Part shown: one piece after another, positions 1-7,732 of the stretch
How the letters are laid out: each line of letters begins with the position of its first letter
How positions within the stretch are numbered: position 1 is the first letter of the stretch
From: Pedobacter frigiditerrae
Lineage (GTDB): Bacteria > Bacteroidota > Bacteroidia > Sphingobacteriales > Sphingobacteriaceae
DNA length: 64,000 nt
Reading direction: 5' to 3'
Assembly: GCF_032678705.1 (NCBI RefSeq)
Contig: NZ_JAVTSS010000002.1
Span: 310,001 to 374,000, forward strand
Translations under genes and position numbers: made by a program
The notes under the pieces: model-generated
Told to the model about the DNA's origin: nothing
What the model saw: only the letters and a program-made list of their open reading frames with translations
Database searches by the model: none

Positions 1-899
1 AAATAACTAAAAATCTCCCTTTTTACGAATGATTTAGCTGAGATAAAATAGAGTTTATAATCTGAAAAGGCACCTCCGAGGGTAATTTCACCCGTTATAT
101 AATCAGAGGATGTATCTAAAGGGTCGTAAGTAACGGGGACAACACTTATTTTTTCATATAGCAATGGCCTAGTATTTTTAATCTTTATTTTATTTGGGTC
201 TAACTCAAAAGAAAGCATATCTTGTTGATAAACTGGGTCCGTTGCTAATTTGCCTGCAATCATCTTCTTATAAACCTTCAAATCCTCAAAATTTGGAATA
301 TTGAAATAATCTATATGGTTAGACCTAATGTTTGTAAAGTTGCTAGAAAGTTGCTCTTGAGTTGGGATTTTTGCAGTATCTAACTTTTGAACATAAGTAA
401 TTAATTTTAACGAAAGCTTGTTAAAATCATCAATGTCTGCATTATTAATAACTTGATTTTCGCTAAAAAGTTTAATTGAATCCTTTGGTAAGGAACGGGC
501 AAACTGGAACACACTCTTTGTACCAATAGAACAATCTCCATAACTTATTCCATTCTCCTCATAGTTGAGATTTTTTACTTGAGCATCATAAAAAACAACT
601 TTTCTAACAAATGGATATTGTAATAAGATAGTGTCTGTAAATTTTGATGCCGTTGCTGAATCCAAAAAACCATTGTAATAAGAAATTTCTGGAAGTTTGT
701 TGAAAAAGAAATCGTTGTAAGGTTTAATGCTTTCCTCTAAAACATTGGCTTTAGCTGATACAAAATCATTTTCGATATTCTTTTTGCTGAAGTTATAAGC
801 CAAAAACAGAGAAAGCACAAAAATGATAGAAATTAAGCCAATAAAGGTTGCTATCAACGAAAAATTCTTGCGATAACCACTGTCTTTTTCTGAAACCAT
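1..899 (-). CDS. Membrane-anchored protein, N-terminal part (possible sensor kinase), runs off the left edge
   Basis: The frame opens with ATG at 899 and stays open to base 1, so about 299 codons of the N-terminal part are visible. Residues about 14-35 are one strong hydrophobic segment. After it comes a long polar stretch (about residues 36-299) rich in aromatic and charged residues, with no second membrane segment before the edge. One membrane anchor followed by a large extracytoplasmic region fits a sensor histidine kinase or another receptor, but no catalytic domain lies in the window, so this is inference. It starts only 13 bases after the stop of the S9 peptidase-like gene, so the two are probably co-transcribed. 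The family is not recognised. Confidence 0.6.
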   Translation of the reverse strand, partial: MVSEKDSGYRKNFSLIATFIGLISIIFVLSLFLAYNFSKKNIENDFVSAKANVLEESIKPYNDFFFNKLPEISYYNGFLDSATASKFTDTILLQYPFVRKVVFYDAQVKNLNYEENGISYGDCSIGTKSVFQFARSLPKDSIKLFSENQVINNADIDDFNKLSLKLITYVQKLDTAKIPTQEQLSSNFTNIRSNHIDYFNIPNFEDLKVYKKMIAGKLATDPVYQQDMLSFELDPNKIKIKNTRPLLYEKISVVPVTYDPLDTSSDYITGEITLGGAFSDYKLYFISAKSFVKREIFSY

Positions 900-912
900 T
901 TTAGTTTAAAGG

Positions 913-2805
913 TTATTTCTTTTTCAAATTACTCTCCAAGAATTGTTCTAAAGCGGTATAAACCTTCTGTCTACTTTCTTCCCTGTTTGCTGAGAACGGA
1001 GCATCATCTTTTTCAAGATAAGTTACATTAACCTTACGTTTCTTTAATTCTTTTACAAACTGTATAGCATCATTCGAATTAATTCTATGGTCTTTAATGT
1101 TTTGAGTAATAAAGATAGGGATATTAACCTTATCTGCATGAAAAACTGGCGATGCCTGCCTCATGTAATCAAACTCAGTATCAGGATTACCCACTATATC
1201 GTAGTACATCTGTAAGTTAGATTTCAAAAATGGAGGTATTGATTTAATATAACTCAGTAAGTTAAGCACTCCAGAATTTGATGCTGCACATTTGTATAAT
1301 TTCGGGCTTTGTATCGCACTATTTAAGGCAATAAACCCACCAAAACCATTTCCATAGATAGCAATTTTCTGAGGATCAGCAATTTTTTCACTGATTAACC
1401 ATTTCACCCCATCATCAATATCATCTTGTATTTTGCCACCCCATTGTTTAAAACCCGCAGCATAAAAATTCTTTCCATAACCAGCAGAACCTCTGTAGTT
1501 AATTTGCAAAACGGCATAACCTCTATTTGCAAAAAACTGCACTTCTGCATTGTAACCCCAAGTATTTCGCAGTCCAGGGCCGTTATGCGGCATAACAACA
1601 ATTGGCAAATTCTTCGCAGCCTTTTTTAAAGGTAAGGTAAGGTACCCATTAATCTTCATCCCATCTCTAGTAGAATAACTAATTGGTTTCATTTTGCACA
1701 TTTGTTCTTCCTTAATTGAAGAATTTATATCACTTAGTTTTTTTATTTTACCTGTACTTGCAATGTATAAATAGTACGATCCAGGATTACGATCGGTAAA
1801 GGTTCTAATTACAAATACGTTTTCGCTTTTATCTCTATCTAAAATTCTAGATTCTGTATTGGGTAGTAATTGATCTATCTTTTGGTAAAGGGGCTTTGCC
1901 TCATTATCTAAATAGTGTTTCTCCTTTTTCCAAGTTTCGCAAACCACATAGGCCATTTTACCCTTTTGTCTTGAGTATTGAGCATCAACAACGTTCAAGG
2001 TATCATTTGCAAACAGTATGCTGTTCTCCTTACCCGTAATACAATCTAATTCTACCAAAGCACTTTTATCCCTGTTCACATCAGATATTGCATAAATAAT
2101 GTTTGGTTTGTCCTCTGCAAATGCAACAGGCATTAACGTGGTTTTAAAGTTGATGGTAAGTATGTCCTTAAATTTTTGGAATTCATTCTCACGATACCAC
2201 AAAGTTTGATTTACACCATCGCTTGAAACGGCCATCCTTAATTTACCTTTTGAATCGGTCATCCAATTAGTAATATTACCCGGATTTTGAGCCGCCATAG
2301 ACATATTTCCATCCCTTACATTTAAGCGATAAACATCAGATACAGTAGAATCTCGCTGATTGGAAAGAATCAATAAAAATTTATCGTCTATCAATTGGTC
2401 CTCTAAAACCCTAATCCTGCTTTTTGCATTAGAATTTAACTGCCTTTCGTTTGCTCCCTGTTTATCAATAATAAATAGGTCTGATTGAAATTTCTCGCCT
2501 GCTTTTTCTTTGTAATAAATCAATTCATTGTTACTAACCCAAGAGTAGAAGCTAATGTTTTTCTCTTTTAGATGGGTCAATTGTACTATTTTACCAGTAG
2601 AAATATCCTCAACAAAAAGATTTTGTTTCTTATTTTCCAATTTCAAATAAGAAATGCTTTTGCCATCTGGCGATATGCGATAGGTAGCCCTATCTTGCGA
2701 TTTAAAAAAATCATTAACAGGAATAACCGCAACCTTTTCTTCCCTATTACAGGCAAAAAGGAATGCGCTCAGCATCATAAATAGAAATTTCTTAGTAATC
2801 GTCAT
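913..2805 (-). CDS. S9 (prolyl oligopeptidase) family lipoprotein, predicted catalytically inactive
   Basis: About 630 residues. I start at the second Met (2805) because it begins a lipoprotein signal peptide whose lipobox ends at Cys19 (AFLFAC). The N-terminal half (about 30-370) has WD-like beta-propeller character. The C-terminal third (about 385-630) is an alpha/beta hydrolase with the usual S9 landmarks, including NYRGSAGYG and WGGKIQDDID. The nucleophile elbow, normally GxSxGG, reads GNGFGG, so Gly (about residue 487) replaces the catalytic Ser. The Asp of the triad is kept (KDHRI, about 572), but where the family has a GHGF-like His motif this protein reads DDAPF. Two of three triad residues are therefore missing although the fold and frame are intact. 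It is probably a cell-surface or periplasmic binding or regulatory protein. A TAnnTTTG box lies just upstream (2821-2828). Confidence 0.85.
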   Translation of the reverse strand: MTITKKFLFMMLSAFLFACNREEKVAVIPVNDFFKSQDRATYRISPDGKSISYLKLENKKQNLFVEDISTGKIVQLTHLKEKNISFYSWVSNNELIYYKEKAGEKFQSDLFIIDKQGANERQLNSNAKSRIRVLEDQLIDDKFLLILSNQRDSTVSDVYRLNVRDGNMSMAAQNPGNITNWMTDSKGKLRMAVSSDGVNQTLWYRENEFQKFKDILTINFKTTLMPVAFAEDKPNIIYAISDVNRDKSALVELDCITGKENSILFANDTLNVVDAQYSRQKGKMAYVVCETWKKEKHYLDNEAKPLYQKIDQLLPNTESRILDRDKSENVFVIRTFTDRNPGSYYLYIASTGKIKKLSDINSSIKEEQMCKMKPISYSTRDGMKINGYLTLPLKKAAKNLPIVVMPHNGPGLRNTWGYNAEVQFFANRGYAVLQINYRGSAGYGKNFYAAGFKQWGGKIQDDIDDGVKWLISEKIADPQKIAIYGNGFGGFIALNSAIQSPKLYKCAASNSGVLNLLSYIKSIPPFLKSNLQMYYDIVGNPDTEFDYMRQASPVFHADKVNIPIFITQNIKDHRINSNDAIQFVKELKKRKVNVTYLEKDDAPFSANREESRQKVYTALEQFLESNLKKK

Positions 2806-2820
2806 AGTTATAGTACCGTA

Positions 2821-2828
2821 CAAAAATA
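2821..2828 (-). promoter_or_regulatory. Candidate -7 promoter box for the S9-like gene
   Basis: Read on the minus strand this is TATTTTTG, an exact match to the Bacteroidota -7 consensus TAnnTTTG. It lies 15 bases before the chosen start at 2805. No clear TTTG -33 element is visible. Confidence 0.35.
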
Positions 2829-3038
2829 CACAACCCTACTTGCTGATGGTAGTTATCATTAAGATTGTTACTTCCAGAAATTAGCATTGGGTTCTCAATG
2901 TAGTAACATTGCTTTTATTCAAATAATTTTATAAGTAACATTTAGAATACGCATTAACAATTTTCGTTATTTTAATAAAAACGTTTAAATGCTAGTGTAA
3001 ATCATTAAATTTAAGCATTGGTAAATCATCCATTTCTA

Positions 3039-4847
3039 ATGAAGAAATTAGTTTTAATTATATTTTTTAGTTTTTCATTCCTTCTTTTGAGCGCTCAAGA
3101 CAATATGGATGAGGCATTAGCCTATCAATATTACCAGCAAGGAGAGTTTGAAAAGGCTGCCGTTTTATTAGAAAAACTATTTAATAAAACTAAAAACGAC
3201 AGCTATTTTGATTTATATTTTTCATCTCTTATTAAGGTTAAAAAATATACTGAAGCAGAAACCATTCTTAAAAAATTAATTAAACAATACCCTCAAAAAT
3301 CGCAATATGCAATTGCATTAGGTAGGGTTTATCAAGAAAATGGCCGCACTGCTGATGCTAACAAAATATTTCAAGAAGCCATTAATAACACGCCTAAAGA
3401 CGAAAACAAATTTAGGGAAATGGCTAATGCATTCTATAGATTCGAGGCTTACGATATGGCAATTTCTGCCTTTTTACAAGGAAGAAAGATTTTTGGCGAC
3501 GAACAGATGTTCCAATTTGAGCTTTTAAGCATTTATCGTTTTAAAAAAGACAAACAAATGCTGATACAGGAATACATTAATGTATTGGCAAGTACGCCTC
3601 AATTACTACCTCAGGCTCAAGGTGTATTAGCTTCTGTATTTGAAGACAATGCAGATTATCAATTATTGCAAAATGCGTTGTTAAAGAAAATTCAAAAAGA
3701 CCCACAAACTGAGGTTTATACTGAATTATTAACCTGGCAATACATTCAGCAACAGCAATATGAAATGGCTTTGCGACAATTAATTGCTCAAGACAAACGA
3801 ACCAAAGGTGATGGAAATTTATTGTTTAGCACAGCCTATACTTTCGTTTCAAACAAGGCTTACACAACTGCCATTAAAGCTTACGAATACATTTTAACCA
3901 AAGGCGATGAAAACGAACTTTATCTTGCCGCCAAAGTTGCTTTAATTAATGCCAAATATGAATTAGCCATATCTGGAAAATATGAGAAAGTGGCAATTCA
4001 AGCCTTGGCTGATGAATACTTGGAAGTTTTGGCAAAGTATGGAAGAAGCGGACAAGGATTAGTGGCGCTAAGGAAACTAGCAAATCTACAGGCTTATTAT
4101 CTTAACGATTTAAAAAAGGCAGAATTAACCTTAGAAAGTGCCTTACAAACTTCAGGCATTTCACAAAGTGATGTAGCTCAAATAAAAATGGATTTAGGTG
4201 ATATCTATGTCTTAACTAAACAGCCTTGGGAAGCCATCTTGGCGTATGAACAGGTTTCTAAACAATTCGACAATCAACCATTAGGTAATGAAGCCAAATT
4301 TCGTTCAGCTAGAATTTTCTTCTATGTAGGTGATTTTAATTACGCCAAATCACAAGCGGATGTTTTAAAGGCTTCAACATCACAACTAATTGCCAACGAT
4401 GCTTTAAATTTAAGCCTTTTAATAAACGATAATTTACAAAGCACAAACGATAGCCTTGCACTTAAAATGTATGCTGATGCTGAAATGCTACAGTTTATGA
4501 ACAAGCCTGACCAATCTTTAATTAAACTCGACAGCATCAATATTGCTTATTCAAATAATAGCTTAGCTGATGATATTTTGATGGCTAAAGCAAAAATATT
4601 TATCAAGACAAGTGATATATCAAAAGCAGAAACTATGCTAAAGGAAATTATCGCTAATCATCACGATAGCATTTGGACAGACGACGCCTTGTTTATTTTG
4701 GGTGATTTATATGATAAAAAATTGAATAATCAGGAAGAAGCTAAAAAACTCTTCCAACAATTGATGAATGATTATCCAGGCAGTATGTTCAATGCAGAAG
4801 CCAGAAAGCGTTTCAGAAATATACGAGGCGATAATGTAGGGACTTAA
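3039..4847 (+). CDS. Secreted tetratricopeptide-repeat protein
   Basis: 602 residues starting at ATG 3039, which begins a clean signal peptide (MKKLVLIIFFSF then LLLSAQ). An upstream in-frame TTG at 3018 would only add a polar extension and is rejected. After the signal peptide the whole protein is helical, with repeated TPR-like units such as YYQQGEFEKAAVLLEKL, YTEAETILKKLIKQYP and a C-terminal TolA/YbgF-like unit (ALFILGDLYDKK then AKKLFQQLMNDYPGS). TPR proteins of this type in Bacteroidota are periplasmic scaffolds. No enzymatic motif is seen. It is divergent from the S9-like gene across about 230 bases and precedes the small DUF4286 gene on the same strand. Confidence 0.85.
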   Translation: MKKLVLIIFFSFSFLLLSAQDNMDEALAYQYYQQGEFEKAAVLLEKLFNKTKNDSYFDLYFSSLIKVKKYTEAETILKKLIKQYPQKSQYAIALGRVYQENGRTADANKIFQEAINNTPKDENKFREMANAFYRFEAYDMAISAFLQGRKIFGDEQMFQFELLSIYRFKKDKQMLIQEYINVLASTPQLLPQAQGVLASVFEDNADYQLLQNALLKKIQKDPQTEVYTELLTWQYIQQQQYEMALRQLIAQDKRTKGDGNLLFSTAYTFVSNKAYTTAIKAYEYILTKGDENELYLAAKVALINAKYELAISGKYEKVAIQALADEYLEVLAKYGRSGQGLVALRKLANLQAYYLNDLKKAELTLESALQTSGISQSDVAQIKMDLGDIYVLTKQPWEAILAYEQVSKQFDNQPLGNEAKFRSARIFFYVGDFNYAKSQADVLKASTSQLIANDALNLSLLINDNLQSTNDSLALKMYADAEMLQFMNKPDQSLIKLDSINIAYSNNSLADDILMAKAKIFIKTSDISKAETMLKEIIANHHDSIWTDDALFILGDLYDKKLNNQEEAKKLFQQLMNDYPGSMFNAEARKRFRNIRGDNVGT

Positions 4848-4919
4848 AAGTTGAGGCGGTAATTTGTTGAGTTGTAAATTCAACTTAACAACTCCACGCA
4901 TCCACAACTAAACATTTAT

Positions 4920-4927
4920 TATCTTTG
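4920..4927 (+). promoter_or_regulatory. Candidate -7 promoter box (short-leader type) for DUF4286
   Basis: TATCTTTG matches TAnnTTTG and ends only 4 bases before the ATG at 4932, predicting a leaderless or very short-leader transcript. Confidence 0.45.
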
Positions 4928-4931
4928 CCCT

Positions 4932-5231
4932 ATGTTATTATACAACGTTACAGTAATGATAGAAGATTCGGCTGCTGAGGAGTGGTTGCAATGGATGCAA
5001 GAAATCCATATCCCAGAAGTAATGGCAACTGGAAAATTTGTTTCCAATCGCCTCTTAAAAGTTTTAGATTCTCCTAACGAAGGCGTTACCTATTGCACCC
5101 AATATGTAGCTGAAAATTTAGCAGAATATGACGATTATCAAGCAAACTATGCTCCTGCTTTACAAGCAGATTTACAAAGTAAGTTCGAAAATAGATTTGT
5201 TGCTTTTCGTACCTTGATGGAGTTTGTGTAA
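4932..5231 (+). CDS. DUF4286 family protein
   Basis: 99 residues, no signal peptide, predicted small alpha/beta (ferredoxin-like) cytoplasmic protein. The start MLLYNVTVMIE, the central EWLQWMQEIHIPEVM and the end FRTLMEFV are the pattern I associate with DUF4286, a family of unknown function common in Bacteroidota. Its ATG is 4 bases after a TAnnTTTG box, which supports this start. It stands alone between the TPR gene and a 78-bp repeat element. No function can be assigned. Confidence 0.8.
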   Translation: MLLYNVTVMIEDSAAEEWLQWMQEIHIPEVMATGKFVSNRLLKVLDSPNEGVTYCTQYVAENLAEYDDYQANYAPALQADLQSKFENRFVAFRTLMEFV

Positions 5232-5234
5232 TAT

Positions 5235-5312
5235 TTTGTCATTCCGAGTTTCGAGGAATCTAATATACAGAATTCTATAAAATAGATTCTTCGCTGCGCT
5301 CTGAATTACAAA
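5235..5312. repeat. 78-bp REP-like element, copy 1
   Basis: It begins TTTGTCATTCCGA, contains GAGGAATCT and AGATTCTTCGCTGCGCTC, and ends CTGAATTACAAA. Ends and inner boxes form imperfect inverted repeats. It is the same length as, and nearly identical at the borders to, the element at 36891-36968. It fills the gap between the convergent DUF4286 and OmpA genes. Confidence 0.8.
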
Positions 5313-5317
5313 TAGCT

Positions 5318-6181
5318 TTATTGTTTAATCAAATCGTACAACTCATCCAATTTAGGTGAAAGTACAATTTCAATTCTACGGTTTTTACTACGGTTTTCTG
5401 CAGTGGTATTAGGATTTAAAGGTTGATATTGTCCTTTACCTGTGGCAGTCATTCTCACACTTTCTACCTTTTGCTCTTCCGTTAAAAAGCGAACTACTGA
5501 TGTAGAACGAAGCACACTTAAATCCCAATTATCTTTAATCTGACCTAAGTTATTTATCTTCTGCGAATCTGTATGACCTTCAACCGCGATATTAATTTCT
5601 GGTTGTTGTTTCAATACTGTAGCCAATTGCGTTAAAGCTTGTTTTCCTTTTTCATCAATGATGATACTTCCAGAAGGAAACAATAATTTATCCGTTAATG
5701 AAACATATACTTTACCATTTTTAATTTCAACAGTTAAACCGTTTTTGGTGAAGCCTAATAAAGCTTCTTGTAATTTAGCTTTAAGCTGATTAGTAGCTTC
5801 ATCTCTCTTACGAAGAATCTCCTCCACTTCTTTTAAGCGTTGCTCACGTTTTTTCAAATCATCAGACAATTTATTTAGATTGCCAGAAAGCTTATTAATT
5901 TCGGCAGAGCTGTTGTTACGCAGTTTTGCATAATTAGCTTCCATTTCATTATGCTGAGCTCTTAAATCAGCCAATTGACCATTTAAATCTGCTGTATCTT
6001 TTCTCAGACGAGTAATGCGTTGTTCTAAACTTTCGCCGTTTAATTGAGCTTCAGTTAAGGTTGAACTTAACGAATCTTGTTTTGCCAATAAGGCTTTATA
6101 TTTTTTAGGTGATAAAATGACACACGAACTAATAGTTGATGCAATTAAAAGTATGGCAAGAGCTAAAAAGGTATTCTTCAT
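5318..6181 (-). CDS. OmpA family peptidoglycan-associated lipoprotein
   Basis: 287 residues from ATG 6181, which begins a lipoprotein signal peptide with lipobox Cys20 (STISSC). A longer in-frame start at 6241 would add a polar segment made from intergenic repeats and is rejected. Residues about 35-135 are a long coiled coil. Residues about 165-280 are an OmpA C-terminal domain with VEGHTDS, the conserved NWDLSVLRSTSVVRFL helix and NRRIEIVLSP, which binds diaminopimelate in peptidoglycan. The protein probably tethers the outer membrane to the cell wall. Downstream of it lies the copy-1 repeat element. Confidence 0.92.
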   Translation of the reverse strand: MKNTFLALAILLIASTISSCVILSPKKYKALLAKQDSLSSTLTEAQLNGESLEQRITRLRKDTADLNGQLADLRAQHNEMEANYAKLRNNSSAEINKLSGNLNKLSDDLKKREQRLKEVEEILRKRDEATNQLKAKLQEALLGFTKNGLTVEIKNGKVYVSLTDKLLFPSGSIIIDEKGKQALTQLATVLKQQPEINIAVEGHTDSQKINNLGQIKDNWDLSVLRSTSVVRFLTEEQKVESVRMTATGKGQYQPLNPNTTAENRSKNRRIEIVLSPKLDELYDLIKQ

Positions 6182-6187
6182 TATTGT

Positions 6188-6216
6188 TGAATTGGTTAAA
6201 TGTTTGAATTGGTTAA
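6188..6216. repeat. Direct repeat TGAATTGGTTAA x2
   Basis: Two perfect copies of the 12-mer at 6188-6199 and 6205-6216 (period 17) lie in the gap between DUF2461 and OmpA. It belongs to the group of short AT-rich intergenic repeats in this window. Confidence 0.6.
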
Positions 6217-6240
6217 CTGAATGATTGTGAAAAATCTTCA

Positions 6241-6906
6241 CTAACCAATATCAGTGGCTTTTCTCAAAAATAGAACAAAAGGCTGAATAGTTTTAAAAGC
6301 AGTTATTAACTTATTAACGATTTCTGTTTTAAAAAATTCTTCGTCCTTAATTTTATAAATGGTAATAAAGCTTTTTAGTTTCAAAAAATCAATTTGTGGG
6401 TGATCAATGTCATAACCTTTAGGTGCATTTTTTAAGGTGTCTTCTTTACTTAATTTGTAGATACTCTTGAAATCCTTAGCGTTAATTATATCCAAAAATT
6501 CTGAAGTACTGTAGTCTATTTCTTCTCTAATGCTTTTTAAAACTGGCGCTTCTGGCTGCCAAAACCCTACGCCAAAAAAACAATTGTCTGGTTGTAAATG
6601 CAAATAGTAGCTAGGAGTACGTGGTCCATATCCTTTTACATCAAATGCAATTCCGTAGTTCTTTTTGTAAGGATCTTTATTCTTGCTAAAACGAACATCC
6701 CTGTAAATACGCATTAATGCTTTTTTAGGCTCAGTACTTGCAGAATATGCTGGGTCTATTGCTGCTAGTTCTTTTATCAACTTTGCTATAAACGGGAATA
6801 AATCTTCTTTGGCTTCTTCATACAAATATTTGTTCTCTGCAAACCATTCGCGATTATTATTTTCCGTTAAAGCGTTAAGGAAATCGAAAGTTTTTTTGTT
6901 TAACAT
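6241..6906 (-). CDS. DUF2461 domain protein (TIGR02453-like)
   Basis: 221 residues with the start placed at ATG 6906 (MLNKKTFDFL). The upstream in-frame extension covers repeat-like intergenic DNA. The family core is visible: FLNALTENNNREWFAENK at the N-terminus, RIYRDVRFSKNKDPYKKNYG in the middle, and YYLHLQPDNCFFGVGFWQP. DUF2461 proteins are cytoplasmic and of unknown biochemical role. The stop lies 59 bases before the OmpA start, so the two may be co-transcribed. Confidence 0.88.
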   Translation of the reverse strand: MLNKKTFDFLNALTENNNREWFAENKYLYEEAKEDLFPFIAKLIKELAAIDPAYSASTEPKKALMRIYRDVRFSKNKDPYKKNYGIAFDVKGYGPRTPSYYLHLQPDNCFFGVGFWQPEAPVLKSIREEIDYSTSEFLDIINAKDFKSIYKLSKEDTLKNAPKGYDIDHPQIDFLKLKSFITIYKIKDEEFFKTEIVNKLITAFKTIQPFVLFLRKATDIG

Positions 6907-6929
6907 CTTTGATGAATTTATTAGGTAAA

Positions 6930-6958
6930 TGGCCAATGGACTATAGGCCATGGACTAA
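6930..6958. repeat. Short palindromic spacer (ATGGCC...GGCCAT)
   Basis: The gap between DUF983 and DUF2461 holds ATGGCCAATGGACTATAGG and then CCATGGACTA, with ATGGCC/GGCCAT arms. The core ATGGACTATAG recurs in the gap downstream of the deoxyhypusine-synthase-like gene near 34275. It is non-coding with unknown role. Confidence 0.4.
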
Positions 6959-7362
6959 TTATCATAATCTACTTTATACTTTATTTTGGGAGATAACCAA
7001 TGTAATAATATGATACGTGAATATCGATAATTTAAGGGCGATAACAAAAGTGAACCTAAAAAAATTACACCAACATACAACCAGAGTGAATCAAAATCAA
7101 GTCTACCACCAGATAAATAATAAGTAGCGAATCCCGTGGAAATCATTTCTATCATGTTCATGGCATAGCTTACATACATCGCTGCATAGAAATAACCTGG
7201 TTCTATCTCAAACCTTAGGTTGCAGTGCGAACAACTATAATTGGTACGTTGAATATTAAAACCATAAATATTCCCTGTAAAAATAGCCCCCCTTCTGCAT
7301 TGAGGACATTTACCTTTAACAAGGGCATAAAACTTACTTGTTTTCTTTAAGTCGTTGCCCAT
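6955..7362 (-). CDS. DUF983 zinc-ribbon membrane protein
   Basis: 135 residues. An N-terminal zinc ribbon with two Cys pairs (KCPQCRRG and CSHCNLRF) is followed by two membrane segments (about 60-80 and 90-112). This is the DUF983 layout. DUF983 genes are often found near cytochrome oxidase genes in other bacteria, which fits the respiratory block further along, but no direct function is established from this sequence. It follows the small CSMC protein by 17 bases on the same strand and is probably transcribed with it. Confidence 0.88.
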   Translation of the reverse strand: MGNDLKKTSKFYALVKGKCPQCRRGAIFTGNIYGFNIQRTNYSCSHCNLRFEIEPGYFYAAMYVSYAMNMIEMISTGFATYYLSGGRLDFDSLWLYVGVIFLGSLLLSPLNYRYSRIILLHWLSPKIKYKVDYDN

Positions 7363-7379
7363 ATTAGAAAAATAAAAGA

Positions 7380-7631
7380 TTAATTGTTTGAAGCAGAAAT
7401 CGCTTTTTTACGGTAGTTTTTGTACCATAGTACGCCAATTCCTGCAATTAAGATATAAGGAATTGCCAACAAGTAAATAATACCAGAGTTTAATCCTTTT
7501 CCTTGTGTATTGCCATTTTTAGTCCCCTGTTCGGCGCTAATGGTACACATGGAACATTGTGCTTTTACTTGTGGCGCAACGAATGTTGTTGCCACGAGAA
7601 TAAATAAGATGAAACTAATTTTCTTAAACAT
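7380..7631 (-). CDS. Small exported membrane protein with a CSMC motif
   Basis: 83 residues: signal peptide (about 1-25, ending VKAQ), then CSMCTISAEQG with a CxxC directly after the predicted cleavage site, a polar Gly/Asn linker and one C-terminal membrane segment (about 52-70) with a basic tail (YKNYRKK). There is no CxxCH heme motif. The start is supported by a TATCTTTG box 5 bases upstream. The CxxC could bind metal or act as a thiol pair. Its neighbour DUF983 is also a Cys-pair membrane protein. The family is not named. Confidence 0.75.
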   Translation of the reverse strand: MFKKISFILFILVATTFVAPQVKAQCSMCTISAEQGTKNGNTQGKGLNSGIIYLLAIPYILIAGIGVLWYKNYRKKAISASNN

Positions 7632-7636
7632 TGATA

Positions 7637-7644
7637 CAAAGATA
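7637..7644 (-). promoter_or_regulatory. Candidate -7 promoter box (short-leader type) for the CSMC protein
   Basis: Read on the minus strand, TATCTTTG matches TAnnTTTG and ends 5 bases before the ATG at 7631. Confidence 0.5.
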
Positions 7645-7681
7645 ATGATAAATTCTAAGGTGAGTTTTAAAATTTATGTCA

Positions 7682-7712
7682 TAAAAAAACCCCCACATTT
7701 ATAGTGGGGGTT
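7682..7712 (-). terminator. Rho-independent terminator of the fecI-susCD operon
   Basis: A perfect 9-bp stem (AACCCCCAC at 7688-7696 and GTGGGGGTT at 7704-7712) closes a 7-base loop. It is followed on the minus strand by a run of T (A tract 7683-7689 on plus). It lies about 20 bases after the stop of the DUF4302 gene. Confidence 0.9.
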
Positions 7713-7732
7713 AAAAAGAAATAATAAATCAA

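Noticed and set aside
4866..4889. Hairpin GTTGAGTTG / CAACTTAAC after the TPR gene as terminator
   Set aside because: The 9-bp stem is AT-rich with one wobble and no T tract follows; too weak to call.
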